Shown here piece after piece: positions 55,269 through 64,000 of a stretch of 64,000 nucleotides of DNA. This DNA is from Fistulifera solaris (Eukaryota; Bacillariophyta; Bacillariophyceae; Naviculales; Stauroneidaceae), in contig AP026131.1 of assembly GCA_030295235.1 (NCBI GenBank), positions 310,001 through 374,000 of the forward strand, written 5' to 3'. Position 1 is the stretch's first letter; every line of letters starts with the position of its first letter. The notes below the pieces were generated by a model, which saw only the letters and a program-made list of their open reading frames with translations, did not search any database and was not told where the DNA came from. Position numbers and translations under genes: made by a program.

Positions 55269-57847
55269 ATGAGAAGAATAAATAGTCTGCTAGTTTTGTT
55301 GGCATTCCGAGAAGCGGCGGCTTGGCTTAGATGTAACACGATGAGGACACGACCAAAGATGACGCAATTACAGCACGCAAGGCAAACAATTTACACGCAA
55401 AGGCACGAGATAGCTAGGAAGAAGTCAGTTGTAACTGCTGCTACAACAGTACAATCCGCCGTCGCAACCGAAGAACCGCTTTTGGACCTCAATTTGTTGT
55501 TGATTGATTACTACGATTCGTTTACTTACAATCTGGTTCACATGCTGGCGAAGCTGTGTCGGAAGCCGCCTTTGGTTCTCGCGGCCGACTGTGCCGATAC
55601 GTGGGACGAGCTTATGAAACAAATTAACTCAATGAATATGACTTCGATTGATGGAGTCATTTTATCCCCCGGTCCGGGCCATCCGTGTCACGCGCCTCCG
55701 CTGGGGGCCGATATCATCCAAAACAATCCTCATCTTCCCATATTGGGTGTGTGTTTAGGACACCAAATACTTGGGCATGTGTACGGAGCCAAAGTTCAAA
55801 GTGCACCGGCGCCCATTCATGGTCAAGTCTGGCCGGTGCGTGTCGTAGACAAAGACGATGATGTTTGGCGAAACATATCATCGCCCGTGTCCGTGACGCG
55901 CTACCACTCATTGTGTGTCACCGACTTGCCTCCGATACTCACAACAACAGCCGTATCCGATGATGACGATCAGTTGGTCATGGGACTCCGTCATAACGGA
56001 TATCCTCATTATGGAGTGCAATTTCATCCCGAATCCGTCGGCACTCCGTGCGGTCGAGAATTGTTACGAAACTTTTGTCAAGTGGTGGCGCAAAGGAAGG
56101 AGACATCATCTTTGGGCAATAAATTGAAGGACGAGAACATCAGGCATCAGCCCTTGACGATTAGCATTGAGCATGATGACAGGACGCGTGATTCTGTTTC
56201 TGAGAACGAAGTGTTTGTGTTGCAGCTCCCGAGAGTAAACGCAGAGCCAGAGGATGTCATGAAAAAGTTTTTCCTCGGAGATGAGTATTCGTTTTGGTTA
56301 GATTCCTCTGACATTCGTGCGGACCCTTCTATCTCTATTCTGGGAAGTAGTAAAGAGCGTATTGAATATTGGGGAAAAGAAAAGCCATCGCATCGCCAAG
56401 GACTGTATCATTGGCGCGATAAAGAAGTGGAACATTTCCGAAACCTTGATATTTTGACTTACATGGAGCAGCAATATGCGGCCACGACAAATTCTGTGTC
56501 CATAGCGTCCGTCGATGAAAATGGCAATTTGAATTTGGAAAAGAAAGGGAAATGGATTTGAGTCTTCCTTTTCGATTCCGTGGAGGACATGTCGGTTATT
56601 TGGGTTATGAAGTCCGACATGATACGCTTCGATTCCTGGAACAGCAAGACCACGGACAACACGTTGCTGGGCGTATCACACCTGATGATTCCACCAATAT
56701 CCCAACAGCAGCTTTTCTCGTAGCCGATCGCTCGTTTGTCTATGATCATTCTGCTAATTGCTGGTACCTAGTTGGGACAAGTGACTCGTCTAGGTCACAC
56801 GAAGAGGTCATTATTTGGCTGAAGGATACCTTCGATAAATTACGGAGCTGGACTCCCGCCGACAATGATGACGAACTTGATCTTGATCTGCGAAGCTTGA
56901 AGCGTTCATCCACGGATTCTCCATTCTTTCGTCCGCATCGGTCACAAATTACTTATAATATCAATTTTGATGATTGTATAAAGAGCATTCACCGCGGCGA
57001 TTCCTATGAGCTGTGTCTGACCAATCAATTGGAAGCTAAGGTGTCTCCTGACCTCGATCCCTTTCAGCTCTATCGACGGCTCCGTCGTCGTAACCCTGCT
57101 CCATACGGGGCTTTCTTCCATTGGGGAGAGCAATTCTCCATTTGCTGCTCGAGCCCTGAACGTTTCCTCTCGGTGACACGCGATGGGGATGATTTTCGCG
57201 TCGAGACCAAACCTATCAAGGGCACCATTGCGCGAGCTCTGCCTGCTATTACCAAAGAGGAACGAGAAGCCGATCAAGCGCGGGCTCGTGAACTGCAAAA
57301 TTCAGTGAAAGATCGTGCAGAGAATCTCATGATTGTTGATTTGTTGCGCAACGACTTTAGTCGCGTCTGCAACGACGTGCATGTCGCTAAGCTGATGGAG
57401 ATTGAATCGTTTGCGACTGTACATCAGATGGTATCGACCATTCGAGGAACGTTGCAGAAGGACAGAAATGTGGTTGACATACTAAAAGCCTGTTTTCCGG
57501 GAGGAAGTATGACCGGGGCACCGAAACGAATAACGATGGAGATTCTGGACGAGCTGGAGGAGGGTCGTTCAAGGGGTCCGTATTCGGGTAGCTTGGGATA
57601 TTTGAGTCGCAATGGATGCATGGACATGAACATAGTAATCCGAACGGCTGTAGTGGAGGGATCGAAGGTAACTGTTGGATCCGGCGGTGCTATTACTGCC
57701 TTGAGTCAACAAACGGACGAATACAAGGAGCTCATGTTGAAAGCAAGAGCCGTTGTCAACGCCGTCGAGGAATGGGCCGGAGGACCCTCCGACGACGCAG
57801 CAAAGTCTGACTGCCATAGTTCTACACTCGAAGCCACTCGGAAGTAA
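55269..57847 (+). CDS. Aminodeoxychorismate synthase, PabA-PabB fusion (one frameshift)
   Basis: ATG 55269 opens an N-terminal signal-like region (LLVLLAFREAAAWLRC), possibly plastid targeting. The glutamine amidotransferase domain has LLIDYYDSFTYNLV, SPGPGHP, GVCLGHQILG with the catalytic Cys (about 161) and GVQFHPESVGT. The chorismate-binding domain has PIKGT (about 648), whose Lys separates PabB from anthranilate synthase (PIAGT), plus ENLMIVDLLRNDFSRVC and FPGGSMTGAPK. Together they make 4-amino-4-deoxychorismate for folate. The frame breaks in the A-run at 56550-56552 (one base missing); corrected length 859. Confidence 0.95.
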
Positions 57848-57989
57848 AGATGAATAAAGTAGACGAATTTTGAGCTGTAAATGAATGAAACTTATTGGGT
57901 AGGTTTTTTACCACCGTTGGTGATCGAAGCAACTCTTTTCATTTGTATGATAGAGAGTAAGTTCGGAAAGCCAGTTTAGACTGCTCTTC

Positions 57990-58510
57990 TTACAAGCAGA
58001 AGAAAGGCAGGACGAATAAAAGAGGCAAGAGAAGCGGAATCGCTAACAAACTCAACCCGCAGGTGCAGCAAGACGTGCACACGGCGGCTAAGATCATCAT
58101 GAGAATACTGAAAGACACCATGAAGCAGCCTCCCCTGTTCCTGTACGAAACAGAAATCGTGCCTTTGGAGTATCCGTAATCTCTCAACGTCGCATCTTCC
58201 ACAAGGGGCTTTCCGTTCCAGATTAAAAGAGATCGCGGCTCGCCCAAACAAGGCTCGCATCCTCTTGCGTCTTTTGTTTGTGCACAACAAGAGCTTCTTT
58301 AATCGACGCAATATCCATATCAGGGTCTAACCACAAGCAGAGGGTCTACCATACGTGTGATGACGTGAGACGAAAACAGCTACATCGTATCGACTTTCGC
58401 GCACTCGAAATACTTACTTGACCGTCCACGAAACGAAAGAAGACATTCACATGTTCAAGCGAAGCATGCGGAACTGTCTCGACAAGGCGGGGAGTAGAAA
58501 CTAAAGCCAT
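57990..58510 (-). CDS. Ubiquitin-like protein with hydrophobic C-terminal tail (two exons, one frameshift)
   Basis: Exon 1 is 58510-58418 (31 codons), intron 58417-58346 (gtaagt...ggtag), exon 2 58345-57990. The joined frame reads VNVFFRFVDGQTLCLWL, then IASIKEALVVHKQ, LLIWNGKPLVEDATLRDYGY and ISVSYRNRGGC, the strand-helix-strand order of ubiquitin with a Gly-Gly near residue 104. It continues into a hydrophobic tail of about 45 residues with Cys pairs. One base is missing in the C-run 58243-58245 (plus strand); the corrected length is 149 residues. The tail could anchor it to a membrane; whether the Gly-Gly is processed is unknown. Confidence 0.75.
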
Positions 58511-58980
58511 GGTGGAAATTGAGTTATTACAACGTCACGATAGATGGGAGAGAAGAAATAAAATGGTCCAATGCTCTAGCACCTATTCTTTGCCGTTTCT
58601 GTTCGAATGGGCACAAAAAGATCGACGCGTCCTTTTTTGCGCTGTATCCTTTTTATAGGGGGAGAAAACGAAAAGTTCGAATTATTTCGCTTAATGTCCG
58701 GTACTCGATACATTTTCTCCTCTTATGCATTCAGCTATGTAGAAAACAACAAAACTACACCTTATGCTTATAGACTTGAGTGGGGTGGAGAAAAATATTT
58801 GCGAAAATGAAACGCAAAACGACAACCAACGAAAAAAAGTACTCGTAACGTTTTTCAAAGATAGACAGCTTAGAAACATAAAGTCTTTACCAGGTAACGA
58901 TCTTATCACCAACATATCCCCCTTCAGCATTTGGAATAAACAAAAGTTCCACGCAACAACAGATATTCAATCATCTAACA
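58511..58980. other. Divergent intergenic region
   Basis: 470 bp between the ubiquitin-like gene and the methyltransferase; no gene or element recognised. Confidence 0.4.
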
Positions 58981-59716
58981 TGCCGAAACGCCGCAAAGCA
59001 GTTCCTCTCATTCCTCCCAACCATCCTTCTCGAAAACAAGCACGGCGCATTACGACACTCTTTCACAAATATACACGGCAATTAGATGCAGCTCGTGCAA
59101 ATGGAGACCAAGAGAAAGTTGAAATTCTGGAGCGGGATATTATGGAAATGGGAGGTCGTCCGGCCTATCAACGCGCGAGTCAAGTGAGTACGTCCTACTT
59201 TTCGACCAGCAAAAGTGGGTACTCGGGGTATTGGGCCGTAACGGGTGGCTTCATGGAATCAAGGTGAACGAGGATGTTACGAACGCTGAACGAAAGAAAC
59301 CTCGACGAGTGACTCGTTTACTGGAAGTTGGTGCCATCAACACGGATCTTGTTGTGGATGCGACGCAAAAGTATCCTCTCCTTTCAGTTCGAGCGATCGA
59401 TCTCAACTCTATGCATCCGGCAATTGAAGAAGCAGACTTTTTGCAGCTACCTTTGGAAGCGGCTTATGATGTTCTGGTTTGTAGTATGGTATTGAATTGC
59501 GTCACCACTGCGTCTGATCGAGGAAGGATGATGTTGCGACTCTCTTATTTTCTGGAAAACGATGGTATTCTTTTCTTGACAATTCCGAAGTCGTGTCTAA
59601 CGCTGGCATCGTACATGAGCATAGAGAGATTTCAGGAGATTTTAAAGGACTGCGGCTTTGAAATAACAGAATCGAACGAAACACCCAAGATATCTTTCTT
59701 TCAATGCAAAAGGTAG
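58981..59716 (+). CDS. BMT2/SAMTOR-family rRNA adenine N1-methyltransferase (one frameshift)
   Basis: ATG 58981 with a basic N-terminus (MPKRRKAVPLIPPNHPSRKQARRI). The family marker AYQRASQVSTSYFSTSKW is complete once an extra base in the A-run 59211-59214 is removed. Then come RLLEVGAIN (SAM site), DLNSMHPAIEEADFLQLP, VLVCSMVLNCVTTASDRGRMM and FLTIPKSCL. Yeast Bmt2 methylates an adenine of 25S rRNA, while the animal relative SAMTOR senses SAM; the short size (244 residues) and nucleolar-type basic tail favour the rRNA role. Confidence 0.88.
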
Positions 59717-59908
59717 CAAATCCATCCGACAACATTGTTACGAAATGGAATGTTGCGACTCCAATCTACCGCGGAAAGAAATATAGGAATGATTTTGCAG
59801 TCACTTTCAACACAAAGGATCTACAAGTCACAGCAAAGACGTAGTGCGGGCTCTATCTACTTTTCATATTCGATCTACGATTACGAGTTGGTTCAGTGCT
59901 CAGGCATC

Positions 59909-61184
59909 TTAGACAAGCAGGAGCAGTGCAACGCTGGCAAATGCTAAGGAGCTCAAAATGCCGCGCGTGCCGCTAGTCTCACCGCTTGCTTCCGTCACCG
60001 GCATTAAAGAGGCGTCTGGATAATTATTAGATGGGAAATCAGTCGGGGAATCGAAGTTGATTGATTCAGTGGGAACTTTCGACGGCATTTCAGCTGGTTT
60101 GACGGTCGGTGTACCAGTAATTAAATCGACTATCGGCACAGGTGCTAAGAAGGGAGCGCGGGTCGGCGCATTGGACATCACTTCGGTATCCGTAGTAGGA
60201 ACAATGGATGGCAGGCTGGAGATTGCTGCGGAAGGAAATTTCATAGTTGGGGTTACAGAGGGCATGGTGATTGTCGTAGAAGGTGCCTCTGTAATTGGGG
60301 CCGCCGAGGTAATGGTGATCATTGTCTCTGCAGTCGCTCCAGGGATCAGAGTTGGGGCTAGAGAGGGAACAGCGGTTTCTTCTATCATTGGTGCTGACGA
60401 AACGACTTCTTGCGGATCAGGCGGTGGGGTCATCAATTCGCAACGCCACCGTGCCACAGGAAGGGAGTTGAATACGCCGTTTGAAATCATATGAATCGAT
60501 CGGGGCACAGGAGTTTCCGGTATGGGTTTATCAGTATACGTAAATCCTGTGCTTGTCCCCGCATCGAGAGCCCACGTTTCGATGACAAAGTCGCTATACC
60601 AGAATCCATTTTGTTGTGTACTGAATGCATTGAACCCAGTGAACCAATCTGGACTTGGCGAAAGACGAGCAACAGCTGTAACAAAATGACGCGACTTGTC
60701 TGCTTTGAGTCCATTCAATCGGAAGGTAATGAGCTGTTTTAAGGGCATGTCGACGCCCTTTTGACATCTTTGATTGCGTTTGTCTTGTCGTATACGGCAA
60801 TAATATCCATTTCGAGGTCCTGTGTCACTCCAATCTAAAGGCTCAAGCTTTGTTGAGTGTTTTGATACGCGCGGTGAAGATGAAACAAGTTGTATAATAC
60901 AAAAGTAACGAGACGCTTACCTCTGCATATTTTTGCAAACCCGTTGATGCTGTTTCGTTCAGAACAAACATGGCGTATGCGGTACCATGTGAAACGATTA
61001 TGGGTACTTCAAACATAGCGTCGGAAGGATAGTCTCGAGGATGGCGCTCCGGGGTCCAAAGACTCGTGATCCGACAATCAAATGATGCAGGAACGGTGAT
61101 TGGGAGCGACGAAGGCATCGACGAAATCACATCGTAAGCGGCAACCGACGCTAACAACAGCGCTGAAAGGATTAGTCCTTTCAT
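59909..61184 (-). CDS. Spondin-domain surface protein (two exons)
   Basis: Exon 1 is 61184-60921, intron 60920-60848 (gtaagc...caaag), exon 2 60847-59909; 400 residues. A signal peptide (MKGLILSALLLASVAA) precedes a spondin-N-type domain: DCRITSLWTPERHP, VPIIVSHGTAYAMFVL, VTAVARLSPSPDWFTGFNAFS, GFWYSDFVIETWALDAGTSTGFTYTD. Next is a Thr/Pro/Ser-rich stretch of about 170 residues, and a hydrophobic C-terminus (ILSSLAFASVALLLLV) with no basic tail, as in GPI-anchored proteins. An extracellular or cell-wall adhesion role is likely but inferred. The non-pyrimidine acceptor (caaag) was chosen because it alone keeps frame. Confidence 0.82.
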
Positions 61185-62136
61185 TTTACGTTTATGCGTG
61201 TTTTTTGTATGAAAGTATTTGAAAGAATGATGCAATCAACAAGATTCATTGATCAACATTTCTTTATCATTGTTTCATCGTTGGTTCGTTTCCCGCAAAG
61301 CTTGTGCTTTCTTATTCGTTTATTGTTCTTTTTGAAACGAGTACCGCTTGAATGTCGGAGGAGACGTGAAAACGTACTCTAAGTACGACTCTTTATTTTT
61401 GTCGGACAGCCGCTTTCGACTTTCTGTCAACGAAAAATGCGGGAGTACTCCTTGTATGAAATATTTAGTGTCGTGATTCTCTAGATTGTCTGATGCTGAT
61501 CAATGATGGATGATGGCTGATGTTTGATGTTTGATGTTTGATGTCTTGCGTACCATGTCCTGGTACAGTACGTAGTACTGTACTTAGGTCTACGTCCTAC
61601 GTAGTGCAATGTGCAATGTTCAAGTTTCGTTTCCATACATTTACAGTACGTAGTATCTCTTCTTTTGCATTGGGAGTCGTCGTCATGTCGTCATCCGTTG
61701 GGCGATTGTGGCCTATGGAGTAGGATTTCGCATTGCTCTGCGCGTTGCTTGGAGCAAAGAACATCCCAATCAACGTCTCTAACCATCCATTTGCTGACTG
61801 TATCTAAAAATGTAGTCCCAAGTGCCAGAAGTCTATAAGAGCGGTGGAGTCGACATAGGGAAACAAAAAACTAATAAGAAGATGACGCATGCTCAATGCT
61901 CGATGCTAAAGGTGAAGGATGCTAAATGCTAAGCGCTGAAGCTGAAGCGCCAATTTCTGGTACCTGGGTGCTTGTCGGAAGTCTCTCCGTGACAGAATAT
62001 GTACACTTAAAGCTTATATGACATGATTTTTACCGATAACGTTGAACTCCTACAGAACTGTATCAACAAACATCCGGTTTTTAATCACGTTTTATCTCCT
62101 AAATATAAATTTGGTTCATTCCTATGTAATTATCCT
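61185..62136. other. Intergenic with short low-complexity repeats
   Basis: (tgatgttt)n at about 61515-61540 and a palindrome-rich stretch of gtac/tacgta at 61548-61605. No gene supported. Confidence 0.45.
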
Positions 62137-62275
62137 TGTTGGCGTAGAGAGAAATTTCTCACTGTAGAGAGAAATTTCTCACTATAGAGAAAGAAATTGC
62201 TATCTCAAAAGTGCATTTTCTCCCTATAGAAAGAAATTGCTCTCTATAAAGAGAAATATCTCTCTAGCTCGATTG
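62137..62275. repeat. Cluster of gagagaaatttctctc/ctatagag palindromes (left)
   Basis: Several copies of tagagagaaatttctcac and ctctatagaga, each palindromic or nearly so. A matching cluster is at 63142-63273. Confidence 0.85.
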
Positions 62276-63141
62276 AGTAAGTAACGAAACTCAACAGCAA
62301 TAACACGCTTTTCAATTAAGGTTTTTGCGTTTCAACGGAATCCGACGCAAACTCTCATCGCTCATCGCTCATCGCGTTCACATAATTCACAACACTCGCA
62401 AATCTCACTCGTTCAATCTTTTATTTAGAAAAAGGCCCATTTAGACTATCCAAACAAGATAATCTTGAAAAATATCTATTGGGAATTCATAGGCAAATGC
62501 TGGTTCATGAAATCAGTGCGAAATGAAGATTGGGTTCTTTGACGGGCTCTCACACCGACGGCTCGTGGATGCGACCGTGAGTTTTCTATCGACCCAGCAT
62601 CCAAAGCCAACAGGATAGACCTCTTGTTGGTCCTTTCCTTTCTTCTTTGCAGCAGCGTAACGTTCTTTCTCCCACTCCTTCGGTCAAAGAATCTTCTGGC
62701 TCTAAAGCTGCAATTTTTTCGAGTAAGAATCAAGTATTGCTGCTGATAAACGAAGCAGCCCCGGACCGCGTAAATTTGCCAGACTTCAGTCAGCATGGAA
62801 ACAACACGCTTTGTTCAAGATGAGCCTCGGATCAAAAGTGCGCTTGTCACAATAAAACAATGGTGGTGGTGAAATTGGCTCGTCGTAACCAGCACATGAA
62901 GCCAAGAATGGCACTCGGCCTGCAAACGCGCCATCCTTCTTTCCAGAGCTAAGCCCCAACAATCCTGTTGAAGGAGGTTGATTGATAATAAGTAATTAGA
63001 AGTGTTTGTGTAACTCCGAAGCCTTGTTTTTGTGTTGCGGTCGATTGCGGTCGCGATGAGAATTTTCGGTGATGCTTCATTTTTGGAAAAATCATAACCT
63101 TAATTGAAACCACAAGTAAGACACGGTTAAAATTTTGAAAA
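62276..63141. other. Segment between two palindrome clusters
   Basis: 866 bp. A minus-strand frame at 62476-62796 (106 residues, ATG start, Arg-rich) has no recognisable family. It is not called a gene. Confidence 0.35.
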
Positions 63142-63273
63142 GAGAGATTTTTCTCACTATAGAGAGAAATTTCTCACTATAGAGATTTTTCTCTCTAAAG
63201 AGAGCAAATTCTCTCTATAGAGAAAATGCTCTCTTGAGGGAGCATTTTCTCTCTATAGAGAGAAATTTTTCTG
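63142..63273. repeat. Cluster of gagagaaatttctctc/ctatagag palindromes (right)
   Basis: Same motifs as 62137-62275, including ctctctatagagagaaat and a larger dyad around ctcttgagggag. Together the two clusters bracket about 0.9 kb. Confidence 0.85.
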
Positions 63274-63599
63274 TGGCTAATAAAGTACCAACACGTTTTA
63301 AGGGCTAAGTAATTTAACCGTTTCGAACGCTCAAAGTAAACATTTATCGCCGATAGCTATTTTTACTGTTACAATAAATTATATCAATACGACATGAATG
63401 CCCTCTATTCTGAAACCGGTCGGACGTAGCAGTTTCCGCCAAGCTCCCTGGTACTGGTACATTTCCTACGGATTCCTTTCACTGGACTACGAAATAAGAA
63501 GAAACAAGAAACCCGCAAGCGTTTCTTGGCTTTCGACATCTTTTTGGACCGCGCTCTTCTCATACTTCTCCAAAAATCCTCCGATCGGCCGAGAACAAC

Positions 63600-64000
63600 A
63601 TGAACTGTTCTATTGTTTGCAATGCCATCGGATGTCGGACCAGAGCGAAATACCGCTGCAGCGATTGTCAAAAAGTATGGTATTGTTCACAGGTCTGTCA
63701 AGAGAAGGACTGGAAGCTACACCACAAAGACCTCTGTCCGATTTACAAGATATCGGATGATGAGGGGCCCGCTGGGCTCCTCATGTTAACCGAGATGCTA
63801 TTCGGAAAAGTTCCGTGGCATTGCATTTTTAGTGACGAGGCAAGACTGCGGCGCTTTGCCAAAGGATCCCTTGATATGGGAATCATCGTTGAAGACAGCG
63901 ATGGACGTCCTCTCACGATGGATATCTACGACAACGAACTGTCTCCAGAAGAACGTCACGCAGCTATGGTTGGCCTTGTCATGTCTCGCATGACTGACCT
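63600..64000 (+). CDS. MYND zinc-finger protein (3' partial)
   Basis: From ATG 63600 the protein opens directly with a MYND finger: Cys at residues 7, 12, 20, 23, 29 and 33, then His42 and Cys46, with VWYCSQVCQEKDWKLHHKDLC as the typical second half. The frame continues past the window end with an acidic region (VEDSDGRPLTMDIYDNE). The frame is open upstream to 63498 without another ATG, so an upstream exon is possible. MYND fingers bind proline-rich peptides in regulatory proteins; the rest is unknown. Confidence 0.82.
   Translation, partial: MNCSIVCNAIGCRTRAKYRCSDCQKVWYCSQVCQEKDWKLHHKDLCPIYKISDDEGPAGLLMLTEMLFGKVPWHCIFSDEARLRRFAKGSLDMGIIVEDSDGRPLTMDIYDNELSPEERHAAMVGLVMSRMTD

Noticed and set aside
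62476-62796. 106-residue minus-strand frame between the palindrome clusters
   Set aside because: It has an ATG but no recognisable domain; Arg-rich composition is what random frames give here.
1-64000. tRNA or other structured RNA genes
   Set aside because: Reading for T-loop and anticodon patterns on both strands found no full cloverleaf; a tRNAscan-SE or Infernal run would be decisive.

Overview
This is a eukaryotic nuclear window from a diatom, most like the pennate diatom Phaeodactylum tricornutum (judged from memory of gene families, not checked by a search). The evidence is short GT-AG introns of 67-308 bp, compact genes on both strands, stramenopile-type families (a DUF6824 protein, a bZIP with an NRxHAxxSR basic region, lineage-specific paralogues) and several N-termini that look like organelle or secretory signals. 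I saw no tRNA, rRNA, CRISPR array or intact mobile element.

Layout. 1-9 kb: a DUF6824 protein, a pseudouridine synthase fused to a phosphohistidine-phosphatase-like domain, a gelsolin/severin protein and a coatomer zeta gene whose 3' part is tandemly duplicated. 8.6-18 kb: an AP endonuclease, a 216-bp satellite array, a small membrane protein, ER Hsp70 (BiP), a divergent bZIP factor and the first member of a diatom paralogue family. 18-31 kb: an insulysin, a DYRK kinase, an MscS channel, a UAP56 helicase and a dienoyl-CoA-reductase-like flavoenzyme. 32-46 kb: two more paralogue-family members arranged tail to tail, an ADCK2-like kinase, aspartate aminotransferase, an archaeal-type cyclic-diphosphoglycerate-synthetase-like GTPase divergent from a carbamate kinase, a METTL7-like methyltransferase and a patatin. 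46-55 kb is an accessory zone with direct and inverted duplications, a truncated RluA copy beside an intact one, a coding palindrome about 450 bp long, a decayed acidic-repeat gene and a 207-bp array full of perfect palindromes. 55-64 kb: a PabA-PabB fusion, a membrane-tailed ubiquitin-like protein, a BMT2/SAMTOR methyltransferase, a spondin-domain surface protein, two palindrome clusters and the start of a MYND-finger gene.

A property of the whole window matters for every user. At least a dozen conserved genes (BiP, insulysin, DYRK, PabA-PabB and others) carry one-base frameshifts, nearly all in homopolymer runs. After a one-base correction each gene has a length divisible by three and an intact family signature. 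This looks like uncorrected long-read assembly error, not gene decay. Coordinates below give the whole gene; introns and breaks are described in the text.

Most genes are independent housekeeping functions. Possible functional links are BiP with the adjacent bZIP and its CCACGTG inverted repeat (ER stress), carbamate kinase with the divergent GTPase (carbamoyl-phosphate or nitrogen metabolism), and the palindrome array containing TTCnnGAA elements (a possible HSF-binding array).
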